Below the pieces are notes generated by a model that made no database searches, was not told where the DNA came from, and saw nothing but the letters and a program-made list of their open reading frames with translations. Of a stretch of DNA of 17,597 nucleotides, positions 1-8,461 are shown piece after piece. The position numbers were made by a program, and so were the translations under genes. Each line of letters starts with the position of its first letter. The first letter of the stretch is position 1. This stretch comes from Treponema sp. (GTDB lineage Bacteria > Spirochaetota > Spirochaetia > Treponematales > Breznakiellaceae): contig JAISOR010000072.1 of NCBI GenBank assembly GCA_031275535.1, forward strand, positions 1-17,597. Direction: 5' to 3'.

Positions 1-924
1 CTTTTAGCCGCGGCGGCCCCCCTGTGGGGGGATTCGGAAATTACCACGTTCACGGATTTAAACTTTACCATTTCCAGTCTGCCCGAAGCAAAACTCGGGG
101 TGACCCAAAATTTCGTCTTCCCCGTGCTTCAGGGAACAGGGCCTTTGACCATGGGGAATAATCTCAGGACCGCCCTTACCGCCGAGCTCTCCCCCATATC
201 GGTAAACGGCATCGCCGAGTTTATCTGGACCCCCATCGCCTTTTTCCAGGCCGCCGCCGGGGCCAGGGCGGGGTCGGGCTGGAATATAGCGCTTTTTGGG
301 AGCGACATCAAAGGCATCGGGATAAACAGGCGGGGCCCCGGCGGAACCGCTGAAACGGAGGGTTCCGGCTTTGAGGGACTTCTCTGGAGCGCCCAGGCGG
401 GCGGGACCCTCCAGTTTGACCTGGCGGCGGTCCTGCCGGGGGACTGGCATCATGTGGTTTTTCAGAGCTATCACGAAATTCGCTATAAGGGATATACCGC
501 CGCCGCCAGCGGCGACTCCTGGTATTTTGAAAACGACGATGGGGAAAACCGGAATGGTTTTAACTACTACGGTAATTTCCTCCTGGGCTACCAGATGCCC
601 CTCTTCCTTAATACCCTGGCCCTTATGGCGGAGGTGGACAAGTACCTCTACGATACCCCCGGAAGGGACGACTGGGGGGACGGCCTGGGCCGTTGGACTT
701 TTTCGGCGCTCTTCAATTTTACCATCACCGAACGGTTCAGCGCCGCCCTGGCCGCCCAGTTCAGGACCAGGCGGAACTATACGGATGATACCAAAGATGC
801 GGCCTTTTATCAGGACCGGCGGATTCGGGACAATCCCTCCCGGCATCTTGAATTTTACCGGGTAGCGCTTATCATGACACTCCGCCTGCACCAGGGCGCC
901 CTGGGAAAGAGCAATGTCCCTTAA
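1..924 (+). CDS. Secreted, probable outer-membrane beta-barrel protein (5' end outside window)
   Basis: The frame is open from the first base and ends in TAA at 922-924, giving 307 visible residues. It begins with the tail of what looks like a signal peptide (LLAAAAPLWG followed by DSE), so only the first part of the leader is missing. After that come alternating hydrophobic/polar and aromatic-rich stretches with Gly/Asp/Asn turns, for example TLQFDLAAVLPGDW, NYYGNFLLGYQMPLF and FSALFNFTITERFSAAL. This pattern is typical of antiparallel outer-membrane barrel strands. I do not recognise a named family, and the exact C-terminus lacks the classic terminal Phe, so the barrel assignment is inference. 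An in-frame ATG at 151 also exists, but the homogeneous barrel-like sequence before it argues for a start upstream of the window. The gene overlaps the following RqcH-like gene by 11 bases, which suggests translational coupling. Confidence 0.7.
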   Translation, partial: LLAAAAPLWGDSEITTFTDLNFTISSLPEAKLGVTQNFVFPVLQGTGPLTMGNNLRTALTAELSPISVNGIAEFIWTPIAFFQAAAGARAGSGWNIALFGSDIKGIGINRRGPGGTAETEGSGFEGLLWSAQAGGTLQFDLAAVLPGDWHHVVFQSYHEIRYKGYTAAASGDSWYFENDDGENRNGFNYYGNFLLGYQMPLFLNTLALMAEVDKYLYDTPGRDDWGDGLGRWTFSALFNFTITERFSAALAAQFRTRRNYTDDTKDAAFYQDRRIRDNPSRHLEFYRVALIMTLRLHQGALGKSNVP

Positions 925-2320
925 CTGGAAAGAGATCAACCTCATCCTTTCCGAATTGGATCTGCCCGGTTCCCAGATACAGCGGGTAATACAAAGCGCC
1001 TATGATGTGCTGGTCCTGCAGATTTACGGCAAGGGGGGGGCTAAAAACATCCTGATCTCCCTTACGCCCGGAGCATGCAGGGTTCATCAAACCTATGGGG
1101 GGATCCCCAAGACCGAAAAGCCCCTGCGGTTTGCGGAGTTTTTGAAGTCCCGGATCCTGAACGGCCGGATCGAAGGGGCGGAACAGTTGGGGGATAACCG
1201 CATTCTCCGGCTCCTGATCCGCCAGGGGACAACCCGGTACCGGCTTTACGCCCGGCTCTGGTCCAACGCTGCCAATGTAATTGTCACCGGCGAAGATGGA
1301 ACCATCCTGGACGCCATGCGGCGGCTCCCTAAACGGGGGGAACTTACCGGAGGCCATTACGAGCCCGAGGCCGCGGCGGGGGAATTGGCGGCCCGGGAGT
1401 ACGCAATCCGGGAACTGCCGGGGGACCTTTCGTTTAATGAAAAGATAGACGCCTGGTATGCGGAACATGGAGGGGCCCTGTCCCTGGAGAGCCTGCGGGA
1501 ACAGGCCCGGCGGACCTTTGAGGGGAGCATGGGCAGGCTTAAGGCCTCTCTGGAACGGCTGCGGGCCAAGGAGGCGGACTATGCGGCGGCGGACCGGTTC
1601 AAGGAATACGGAAACATCATCATGGCCAACATGGCTTCCATCCGGCCCGGGGATGCCTGGCTGGATGCGGACAATTTTTATACCGGGGAACAAATTCGGA
1701 TTAAACTGAATCCCAAAAAGGGGCCCGCCGTCCAGGGGGAGCTTTATTATGAGCAATACCGGAAGGCGAAAAACGGACTGGCCGATGTCCGGGCCGAACT
1801 TGCCGCCGGGGAACGGGAATTGGCGGAGCTGGAAGCTGCCCTGGAACAGCTTCTGGCGGAAACCAATCCCCTAAAGCTGCACCGGCTCCTTAAAAACAGG
1901 GGCCTAAAGCCCGCCCAGCCCGCAGACCGGAAGCGGCCGGGCCTTTCCTTTAGGGTAAAGGACTGGCTCATCATCGTTGGCCGGGATGCGGCGGAAAACG
2001 ATGCGCTCCTGCGGAGGCACGTCAAGGGAAACGACCTCTGGCTCCACGCCCGGGATTATCCCGGCTCCTATGTGTTTATCAAACAGCGTTCCGGCAAAAC
2101 CGTGCCCCTGGAGATCCTGCTGGACGCAGGCAGCCTGGCCCTCTTCTATTCCAAGGGCCGCAACAACGGAGAGGGGGACCTCTTCTATACCCCGGTAAAA
2201 TTCCTCCGCCGGGCCAAGGATGGCCCCAAGGGGCTGGTTATCCCCAGCCAGGAAAAGAACCTTCACATAAAGGTAGATGAACGCCGCCTTAAAGAACTGG
2301 AACACTGCCGTATAGTGTGA
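914..2320 (+). CDS. rqcH: RqcH/Rqc2-type NFACT family protein (ribosome-associated quality control)
   Basis: This family binds stalled 50S-peptidyl-tRNA complexes and recruits Ala-tRNA to add C-terminal alanine tails. Older annotations call it fibronectin-binding protein FbpA. The 468-residue product has an NFACT-N-like N-terminal half (about 1-180), a Glu/Ala/Arg-rich helical coiled coil (about 190-320) and a C-terminal NFACT-R/DUF814 domain. The last domain is marked by NDLWLHARDYPGSYVFIKQ and by YSKGRNN with the following FLRRAKDGPKGLVI. Family members such as B. subtilis RqcH are about 570 aa, so this is a short version, mainly because the middle is reduced. The tRNA-contact DR motif appears to read NR here (EQLGDNRIL). 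The start ATG lies inside the 3' end of the preceding gene, in a different frame, and no competing start is better. The family call is secure; activity in tailing is not shown. Confidence 0.85.
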   Translation: MSLNWKEINLILSELDLPGSQIQRVIQSAYDVLVLQIYGKGGAKNILISLTPGACRVHQTYGGIPKTEKPLRFAEFLKSRILNGRIEGAEQLGDNRILRLLIRQGTTRYRLYARLWSNAANVIVTGEDGTILDAMRRLPKRGELTGGHYEPEAAAGELAAREYAIRELPGDLSFNEKIDAWYAEHGGALSLESLREQARRTFEGSMGRLKASLERLRAKEADYAAADRFKEYGNIIMANMASIRPGDAWLDADNFYTGEQIRIKLNPKKGPAVQGELYYEQYRKAKNGLADVRAELAAGERELAELEAALEQLLAETNPLKLHRLLKNRGLKPAQPADRKRPGLSFRVKDWLIIVGRDAAENDALLRRHVKGNDLWLHARDYPGSYVFIKQRSGKTVPLEILLDAGSLALFYSKGRNNGEGDLFYTPVKFLRRAKDGPKGLVIPSQEKNLHIKVDERRLKELEHCRIV

Positions 2321-2339
2321 GGAAGGGAAAGCCTCGCAT

Positions 2340-2367
2340 TTGATCCGGATTTGAAAAAAACTATACA
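2340..2367 (+). promoter_or_regulatory. Candidate sigma-70 promoter for the Memo-family gene
   Basis: A -35-like TTGATC (2340-2345) and a -10-like TATACA (2362-2367) are separated by 16 bases, in the 97-bp gap between the rqcH-like gene and the Memo-family gene. The spacer contains an A-run (2354-2360). Transcription would start near 2374, leaving a leader of about 44 nt. No terminator hairpin is visible upstream, so read-through from the previous gene is also possible. Confidence 0.4.
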
Positions 2368-2417
2368 TTTAGCCGCTTTTGCTTGCAGGATGCCTCCGGT
2401 GATCCTACACTTAAAGG

Positions 2418-3269
2418 ATGGAGGAAATCAGCATTCCCTCAAAAATAAAGGTCCGGTCTCCTGTTGTAGCGGGGTTGTTTTACCCGGACGACAAGAATTG
2501 CCTGGAGGCCCGGCTTAGGTCCTTAGGGATTGAATGTGGCGGCGATGCGGCGGCCATCATTGCCCCCCATGGGGCCTGGGAATTTTCGGGGCACATCGCG
2601 GGAAGCGCCTTTCTTAGCGCCTCCGGAAGAACCCGGAAACGAAAAGACGGGAAGGGCATATCAAGGGTCGTCCTCCTGGGGACCATCCATACCCACCCGG
2701 AGGAACAGATATTCCTGTCGGATTCTTCTTTTTTTGAAACCCCCCTGGGGAATCTTCCGGTAGACCTGGAAACAGAGGAGGAATTGGCCTCCTGTAGTAC
2801 CCTTTTTGAAATAAACGATATTCCCCACCTTAGGGAACATTCCCTGGAAGTCCTGCTTCCCTTTATACAATTCTGTTTTCCCGATACGGCCATTGTCCCT
2901 ATTCTGATGGGTAGTTCCCGGATCAGCCTGGTTTCGGCCCTGGCGCGGGCCCTGCACATCGTCTTTGAACCCCTGATGGATCAGGTCCTTTTTGTGGTTT
3001 CCTCCAATCTTTCAAAAAACAGGGATGAAAATATCGCCCTTATCCAGGCCAGGGAATGTATACGCCTCTTAGAGGAAAACGAAACCGGGAAGTTTGTGTC
3101 CGGAATGTATGACGGCCGGATAAGCGCCTGCGGGGCTTCCCTTATTGCGGCGCTTCTGGAAAGCGGGATTTTGAATAACCGGGAAGTACGGCTCCTTACG
3201 GAACCCATGGGCAAGGCCTACGAGGACGGGGGCCAGACCGTATACTATGGGGGAGTCTCTTTTACATAA
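2418..3269 (+). CDS. Memo-family protein (AmmeMemoRadiSam system protein B-like), divergent
   Basis: The 283-aa product matches the Memo fold, which is related to class III non-heme dioxygenases. Its bacterial function is unsettled, and it often co-occurs with AMMECR1 and a radical SAM protein. Visible landmarks are SPVVAGLFYP at the N-terminus, PHGAWEFSG (residues 50-58; family form PHAGYxYSG), GTIHTHPEEQ (89-97), EHSLEVLLPFIQ (140-151) and SACGASL with Cys238. His51, His91 or His93 and Cys238 line up with metal-site residues of human MEMO1. The usual SSD-x-x-H motif instead reads SSNLSKN (195-201), so the aspartate and histidine are lost. No AMMECR1 or radical SAM gene is present in this window. 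The ATG start is preceded directly by AAAGG, which is too close for an ideal ribosome binding site, and no better in-frame ATG exists. Confidence 0.8.
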   Translation: MEEISIPSKIKVRSPVVAGLFYPDDKNCLEARLRSLGIECGGDAAAIIAPHGAWEFSGHIAGSAFLSASGRTRKRKDGKGISRVVLLGTIHTHPEEQIFLSDSSFFETPLGNLPVDLETEEELASCSTLFEINDIPHLREHSLEVLLPFIQFCFPDTAIVPILMGSSRISLVSALARALHIVFEPLMDQVLFVVSSNLSKNRDENIALIQARECIRLLEENETGKFVSGMYDGRISACGASLIAALLESGILNNREVRLLTEPMGKAYEDGGQTVYYGGVSFT

Positions 3270-3301
3270 TTGCAGGGCAAAAGCATTTACTCTTTATTTA
3301 A

Positions 3302-3332
3302 TTGACCGCGGTATCCCGGGATATGGTATACT
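3302..3332 (+). promoter_or_regulatory. Possible extended -10 promoter ahead of the M15 peptidase gene
   Basis: TTGACC (3302-3307) and TATACT (3327-3332) are 19 bases apart. The -10 is preceded by TGG, giving an extended -10 element that tolerates poor spacing. The predicted start point (about 3339) lies only a few bases before the chosen ATG at 3346, so the AAGGG at 3333-3337 would fall outside the message. Either this promoter makes a near-leaderless mRNA or it is not the real one. An alternative is TTGCAG (3270-3275) with TTTATT (3293-3298). Confidence 0.3.
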
Positions 3333-3345
3333 AAGGGCCAGGGTC

Positions 3346-4386
3346 ATGAAATTGAAACCCGCCCTGGGGGGGCTCTGTTTTTTCTTCGGTCTTCAGGTTC
3401 TTCCGGCTCAGGAGCTGGGGGGAGATCTCGTTTTAGAGGCCTATCAACATACCTACCCCGAAAAGGTCCGCGCCGTAACCTGGTCCGACGGGGACTGGAC
3501 CATACAGGTAGGGACGGAAATTTTTTATTGGGCCCGGGGCAGACTGCTCCCGCCGGATCTGCGGCATAATTGGGAGGCCTACAGGCCCCACGGGTTTTAT
3601 CCCTATCCCCGGGAGGCACCCTCGCCGGAACAGTTCTCTGCGGAACAGATTGAAGGGCTCCGGCTTCAGGGCAGCGCCGAGGCCAGTCCGGGCAGGGAGG
3701 ATCATCACTACGCTTTTCAGGCCAGCCTCTACGGAGGACTGACCAGGCGGGAGATTGAACAGCGCCTGGTTAAAACCACCTTTTTGGGCCGGGGCCTTAC
3801 GGTCCATGCCGATATTGTGGAGGCCCTTAAACGGGTAGATCGGGCCATTACAGAAACCGCCCGGAGGGATGCTGAAACCGCGGCCTTTGTTGCTTCCATA
3901 GCTTCTTTGGGGGGCTATAACTGGCGGGAAATCCGGGGGACCCAGCGCATGAGTTACCATAGCTGGGGCCTGGCGGTGGATATTCAGCCCAAGACCCTGG
4001 GAAACAAGGCCATCTATTGGCAGTGGGAGCGGGCCCGCAACGAGGACTGGATGCTCGTTCCCCTGGACCGGCGCTGGAAACCGCCGGATACGGTGATCCG
4101 GGCCTTTGAAAACGAGGGATTTACCTGGGGCGGGAAATGGGCCCTCTACGACAATATGCACTTCGAGTTTCGGCCTGAACTCCATGAAATAAACCGCCTC
4201 ATCGCAGCCAGGACGGGAAGCGCCGGTATTACCAAATCTGAAACAAGTTCCGATCTGCATCATCTTTATCCCCAGGCCGTTCCGGAACACAGGCCCAGCC
4301 TGCCCGGCAGGTTTATACGGGCCTTAGGGGACTTCTTTTTATCGGGGGGGAGCGAAGCGCGGCAAACTCCTACGCCGTTTCCCTGA
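3346..4386 (+). CDS. Exported M15-type D-alanyl-D-alanine carboxypeptidase
   Basis: This is a predicted periplasmic zinc peptidase acting on peptidoglycan stem peptides. The C-terminal domain carries SYHSWGLAVDIQP, which contains the M15 H-x6-D zinc pair, and WGGKWALYDNMHFEF, which contributes the third zinc histidine and the Trp/Gly signature of the Peptidase_M15_4 type. I chose the ATG at 3346 (346 aa) over an in-frame start at 3247. From 3346 the protein begins MKLKPALGG followed by a hydrophobic core and LPAQ, a clean signal peptide; the longer version would bury that leader inside the protein and overlap the Memo gene. AAGGG lies 8 bases before this ATG. Residues 25-200 hold an N-terminal region I cannot assign. 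The 3' end overlaps the convergent HD-GYP gene by 17 bp. The exact substrate is inferred from the family. Confidence 0.85.
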   Translation: MKLKPALGGLCFFFGLQVLPAQELGGDLVLEAYQHTYPEKVRAVTWSDGDWTIQVGTEIFYWARGRLLPPDLRHNWEAYRPHGFYPYPREAPSPEQFSAEQIEGLRLQGSAEASPGREDHHYAFQASLYGGLTRREIEQRLVKTTFLGRGLTVHADIVEALKRVDRAITETARRDAETAAFVASIASLGGYNWREIRGTQRMSYHSWGLAVDIQPKTLGNKAIYWQWERARNEDWMLVPLDRRWKPPDTVIRAFENEGFTWGGKWALYDNMHFEFRPELHEINRLIAARTGSAGITKSETSSDLHHLYPQAVPEHRPSLPGRFIRALGDFFLSGGSEARQTPTPFP

Positions 4387-5494
4387 ACTCCGTAAGCTCT
4401 AAAACGCCTGTCAGCGTCTTGTTGCAATGTTCCGCAATCAGGGCAAACTGGGGCGCCAGGTCCTGGAAGAGTTCTATCAGAGCGGGATCAAAATGGGTCT
4501 CCTTTCCTTCAAGGATGATCCGCTCCGCTTCCTGGGTGCTAAGGGGCTGCTTGTAGGGCCGCAGGGCAATAAGGGCGTCGTAGACATCGGCCACCGCCAT
4601 AAGCCGGCCCTGGAGGGGGATCTCGAAATTTTTTAATCCCCTGGGGTATCCTGAACCGTCCCATTTCTCATGGTGGGTTCCGGCGAAAATTTTTGCGTGG
4701 TGCAGAAAGTCGTTTTCCGGGATGGTCTTCATGATACCTTCGATGGCCGCCTCTCCAATGGAGGTGTGCCTCTTCATAATCTCAAATTCTTCGGCGCTCA
4801 GTTTTCCCGGCTTGTTAAGGATAGTATCACTGATGGCAATCTTCCCCACATCGTGGAGCTGGGCCGATGGAATAAGGAATTCCAGATTCCAGGACGAAAC
4901 CTCCTCCCAATAGATGTTTTCCTGCAAGAGCTTGTCTACCAGAACTTTAAGATAACGCTGGGTCCGTTCTATGTGTCCGCCGGTTGTATCATCCCGGAAC
5001 TCGACCATCTCCGTTACGGTGTTTAATATTGAATTCTGAAGCTCCACCACCTGCCGGGTCCGTTTCTGTACCATTTGCTGCAGGTTCTCGTTGTAGTCCT
5101 TTAAAGCCATCTGCTGATTCCGTATGAGCAGGTGGTTTTCCAGACGCCTTAGCAGCAGGGGCGGCGAAAAGGGTTTGGCGATATAGTCTATGGCGCCCAG
5201 GCTGAGCCCTTCAAGTTCGCTGCCCGGATCGTTCCTGGCGGTAAGAAAGATAACCGGAATGTCCTTGGTTTTATTTTCCGCCTTGAGCCTCTTCAGGGTT
5301 TCGTAGCCGTCCATTTCGGGCATCTCAATGTCCAGGAGGATCAGATCGGGGCTTACTTTTTTCAACATTTCAAAAAGCTTAATTCCCGAAGGTATGGAGA
5401 ACACATCGTAGCGATCCTTCAACATATTTTTCCCCGTTGTAAGGTTGGTCATATTGTCATCGACCAGGAAAATTATCTGCCGTCCGTCTTTCAT
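4370..5494 (-). CDS. REC-HD-GYP response regulator, predicted c-di-GMP phosphodiesterase
   Basis: The 374-aa protein has an N-terminal receiver domain with acidic pocket D12-D13, phosphoacceptor D55 in LILLDIEMPEMDG and K107 in DYIAKPF. A coiled linker (about 125-155) leads to an HD-GYP domain with HDVGK (214-218), HH at 274-275 and DGSGYPRGL (279-287). All the main HD-GYP landmarks are intact, so hydrolysis of c-di-GMP is a reasonable family-based prediction (RpfG-like). I chose the ATG at 5494 because AAAGGAG sits 6 bases before it; the in-frame TTG two codons upstream touches that ribosome binding site and is unlikely. The gene lies 35 bases downstream of the hybrid kinase gene in the same operon, so it is the likely output of that phosphorelay. 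The 3' end overlaps the convergent peptidase gene. Confidence 0.93.
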   Translation of the reverse strand: MKDGRQIIFLVDDNMTNLTTGKNMLKDRYDVFSIPSGIKLFEMLKKVSPDLILLDIEMPEMDGYETLKRLKAENKTKDIPVIFLTARNDPGSELEGLSLGAIDYIAKPFSPPLLLRRLENHLLIRNQQMALKDYNENLQQMVQKRTRQVVELQNSILNTVTEMVEFRDDTTGGHIERTQRYLKVLVDKLLQENIYWEEVSSWNLEFLIPSAQLHDVGKIAISDTILNKPGKLSAEEFEIMKRHTSIGEAAIEGIMKTIPENDFLHHAKIFAGTHHEKWDGSGYPRGLKNFEIPLQGRLMAVADVYDALIALRPYKQPLSTQEAERIILEGKETHFDPALIELFQDLAPQFALIAEHCNKTLTGVLELTEFRETA

Positions 5495-5529
5495 AATCAA
5501 CTCCTTTCGTTAAATTCTCTTCCCTTATC

Positions 5530-8442
5530 TTATGCTTCAATGAACAGGGCCAGTTCCTGTTCCCTGTACATAAGCCGCTCCGTTATTTCCTCAAATTCAG
5601 ATTTGCTGATCTGTTCCCGCAGCCAGGGCGCCAGATCCGCATCCGCTTTGTAGGCGTACTGTTCTAATTCTTCCATGGCGTGGTCAAGTTCGTTTATGTC
5701 GTAATTTTCCGCGGCGTTCCGGATCTTTGTAAGCAGGCCCGGATCCGGGGCCGGCTTGTAGGGTTTTTGCAGACCCTTTCCCAGCCCCTCAAGAAGTTCC
5801 GTTAAAGCGGCGATGAGATTTTCCACAGCCCCAATGAAGCCCTCGTTTTCTTCTTTGATAAGGGCCAGGTCTCCGGCCTTGGCCGCATGTTCCAGCTTTT
5901 CCGCCCATTGTCCAACCGTATCCGCGGATATGCCGTAGCTCGAACCCTTAACGCCGTGTACGGTAATGGCGTAATCCTTTAGGGGCTCCACCGTCCGGGC
6001 GGCGGCGAGCAGGGCCGGGGTATGGATCACATAGGAACGCAGGGAATCCATGTAGGATTCTCCGTCCCCGCCGAAACGCTCCAGGCCCTTTTCCGCGTCC
6101 AGGCCCCCCACCGGCATGGCCCTGATCAGATCCGCGGCAAGGGAGGGCCGCCCCGCGGCCCCTTCGCTTTGATCCGGCGGCGCATAGCGGTTCTCCGTGC
6201 CCCCGGGTTGATCCTCCGCCGCCATCCCCTCCGCAAGCCGGCTGCCCGAATCAAGGCCCAGTTCCCTCTCCTGCTGTTTGTCCCGGACCCAGCGGTTAAT
6301 CGACCCGTTCAGCTTCATAATGTCGATAGGCTTGGTAAGAAAATCCTGGAAGCCGTTATTCAAAAACAGCTCATCGTTACCGGCTATCGCATTAGCCGTA
6401 AGGGCGATGATGGGTATGGTCCTGGCGTACTCGCTGTCTATTTCGTTCCTGATGATCCGCACCGCCTCTATTCCGTCCATGCCGGGCATCATGTGGTCCA
6501 TGAAGATCGCGTTGTACCGGGGCTCGCCTTTCCGGATCAGGTCGATGGCCGCTTTACCGCTCCCGGCGCAGTCCACGGTCATGCCGTAGGGTTTCATGAT
6601 GCCCCTGGCAAGGTCCAGGTTGGTCGCCACGTCATCAACCACCAGGACCTTCGCATAGGGAATATAGGCCCGCACCAGTTGTTTGTTCCGGTCCTGCCGG
6701 GCCATGATATACCGGAATTCTTTAAGATTTTCGGCAAGCTTCTTTCCGATAACGGCGTCGCTGATAAAGCCCTGGCGGAACCGTACCGTAAAGGTAGTCC
6801 CCTTGCCGTATTCGCTTTCCACAGAGATAGCGCCCTCCATCATCTCCACCATCCGTTTGGTGATGGCAAGCCCCAGGCCGGTCCCCTCAATATGGCGGTT
6901 GCTCTTGACATCCACCTGATTGTAGTCGCTAAAGAGTTTGCCGATATCCTCCTCCCGGATACCCATGCCGGTATCGGAAACACTGCAAGTCATCCATAGC
7001 CCCGCCGCATCCCCCTCGCAGCGGATCCGCAGGATCACGGTCCCTTCCTTGGTGTATTTAAAGGCGTTGGAGAGGAGGTTGTTGAGGATCTGCTTGATCC
7101 GCAGCTCGTCGCCAAAAAGCCTGGCGGGCAGGGTTTCGTCAATGTCCAGTTTAAAGACGATGGGCTTACTGCCTATGCGTACAATATTGAGGACCACCGT
7201 ATCGTTAAGCAGGCTGGGCATATCGTAATTGACCGGGACCAGTTCGAATTTTCCCGATTCAATCTTGGAAATATCCAGGATGTCGTTGATAAGCCCCAGG
7301 AGGGTCACGCCGGAGCTGTAAATTTTTTCCAGACTTTCCCGGGTTTCCCGGGGGGCGGCGCCTTGCTTCCGGGCCCCCGCGGATGACGGCTCCTCTTCCT
7401 TTCCCAATTCCAGTTCCGCAAAACCGATGATGGCGTTCAGGGGGGTCCGCATCTCGTGGCTCATGTTGGCCAGGAAATGGCTCTTCGCCTCCGATGCGGA
7501 TTTGGCCACCTGGGTAAGCTCCTCCATTTTTTCAAAGGGATGGGCAATAAGCCTGGCGGCAAGAAGGGCGATAAGGAGCCCTAATCCCAGAAATATCACC
7601 CCGGAGATAAGGAAGGTCCATACTACCCTGGCAATGGGGCTTTCGGCGATGGGACAGACTACGCCCAGGGACCAGCCGCCGGCCTCCGCGATGGGCCGGT
7701 ATGCACAGATCCGCTCAACGCCCCCGTAGCGGTATTCCCCAACCCCCGTTTCTCCCCGGACCATGCGGGAAAAAACATCCGCCATTTGGCGGTATTCGTC
7801 CTGGGTTTCCGCCAGTTTGATATAATTGTACCGGCCAAAGACGAGGTCGGGCCTCATGTTGGCAATCATCACCCCCTCATGATCAAGCACAAAAATACTT
7901 CCCGAATCCCAGATCCTAAAATGGGACAGCGTATCGCTTATCACCACCCCCGGCAGGGCGCTTACGAGGAGCCTCCCGTCTTCCAGGGGTACCCAGAAGC
8001 GCATGATAAAGTTGTCATAGTCGTTGTACTGGGTGGTGCTTATGACCATCTCGCCCCCCAGGGCCCGCCGGGCGTTTTCGGTCTTCATGAGTTTGTAATC
8101 CGGCGTTCCGTAGCCATAGGACAGGGATGTGCCGTCCCGGTCTATGAGCCGGATGGTTTCATAGCCCCGGGCAAGGGCCTCGGCCCGCAGCACTTCCCGG
8201 ATCTGCCCCTCATCCAGGCCCCGGCATTTTTCCGCCACAAGCCGCATATCGGCCTGCAAATGGCCGATCTTCTCTGAAATAAGCGCTTCGGCGATAGCGG
8301 CGGATACCCCCATGTCATTCTCAATGGTTTTTACAAGGTTCCGATGGGTTAAGGTAATACCAATAATCACGCTGGCTGCGGTCATTCCCGTGATTATCGC
8401 TGAAATAATCAATATAATTTTGGTACGAATAGATAACGACAT
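5530..8442 (-). CDS. Membrane hybrid histidine kinase: Cache sensor, HisKA-HATPase, REC, Hpt
   Basis: The predicted inner-membrane sensor kinase has 970 aa. In order it has a transmembrane helix (about 8-30), a periplasmic Cache-like sensor (about 35-265), a second helix (about 270-297) and a dimerisation domain with SHEMRTPLNAIIGF (phospho-His329). These are followed by a HATPase with SDTGMGI and GTGLGLAI, a receiver with DD at 603-604 and D649 in FMDHMMPGMDG, and an Hpt domain with VHGVKGSS (His829). The last 75 or so residues form an extra acidic helical tail I cannot name. There is no recognisable HAMP domain after the second helix. A low-complexity insert (about 350-366) splits HisKA and another flexible linker precedes Hpt. 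The ATG at 8442 was chosen because AGGAGG lies 5 bases before it; an in-frame TTG five codons earlier is the start of a longer but worse model. The internal relay His-Asp-His fits transfer to the downstream REC-HD-GYP protein. Confidence 0.93.
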   Translation of the reverse strand: MSLSIRTKIILIISAIITGMTAASVIIGITLTHRNLVKTIENDMGVSAAIAEALISEKIGHLQADMRLVAEKCRGLDEGQIREVLRAEALARGYETIRLIDRDGTSLSYGYGTPDYKLMKTENARRALGGEMVISTTQYNDYDNFIMRFWVPLEDGRLLVSALPGVVISDTLSHFRIWDSGSIFVLDHEGVMIANMRPDLVFGRYNYIKLAETQDEYRQMADVFSRMVRGETGVGEYRYGGVERICAYRPIAEAGGWSLGVVCPIAESPIARVVWTFLISGVIFLGLGLLIALLAARLIAHPFEKMEELTQVAKSASEAKSHFLANMSHEMRTPLNAIIGFAELELGKEEEPSSAGARKQGAAPRETRESLEKIYSSGVTLLGLINDILDISKIESGKFELVPVNYDMPSLLNDTVVLNIVRIGSKPIVFKLDIDETLPARLFGDELRIKQILNNLLSNAFKYTKEGTVILRIRCEGDAAGLWMTCSVSDTGMGIREEDIGKLFSDYNQVDVKSNRHIEGTGLGLAITKRMVEMMEGAISVESEYGKGTTFTVRFRQGFISDAVIGKKLAENLKEFRYIMARQDRNKQLVRAYIPYAKVLVVDDVATNLDLARGIMKPYGMTVDCAGSGKAAIDLIRKGEPRYNAIFMDHMMPGMDGIEAVRIIRNEIDSEYARTIPIIALTANAIAGNDELFLNNGFQDFLTKPIDIMKLNGSINRWVRDKQQERELGLDSGSRLAEGMAAEDQPGGTENRYAPPDQSEGAAGRPSLAADLIRAMPVGGLDAEKGLERFGGDGESYMDSLRSYVIHTPALLAAARTVEPLKDYAITVHGVKGSSYGISADTVGQWAEKLEHAAKAGDLALIKEENEGFIGAVENLIAALTELLEGLGKGLQKPYKPAPDPGLLTKIRNAAENYDINELDHAMEELEQYAYKADADLAPWLREQISKSEFEEITERLMYREQELALFIEA

Positions 8443-8461
8443 AGCCACCTCCTGCAACTTC

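Noticed and set aside
58..945. Long minus-strand open frame opposite the first gene
   Set aside because: It mirrors the barrel and rqcH-like genes, has a Pro/Gly-rich composition typical of GC-rich antisense frames, and has no family-like sequence.
872..1756. Long minus-strand open frame inside the rqcH-like gene
   Set aside because: The plus strand encodes a clear NFACT protein here; the antisense frame has no recognisable domain.
3247..3345. Longer start for the M15 peptidase overlapping the Memo gene
   Set aside because: It would place the obvious signal peptide 33 residues inside the protein; the ATG at 3346 gives a normal exported protein.
6022..6999. 325-codon plus-strand open frame opposite the kinase
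   Set aside because: It lies opposite the HATPase, REC and Hpt coding region; His/Gly/Pro-rich antisense content with no motif.
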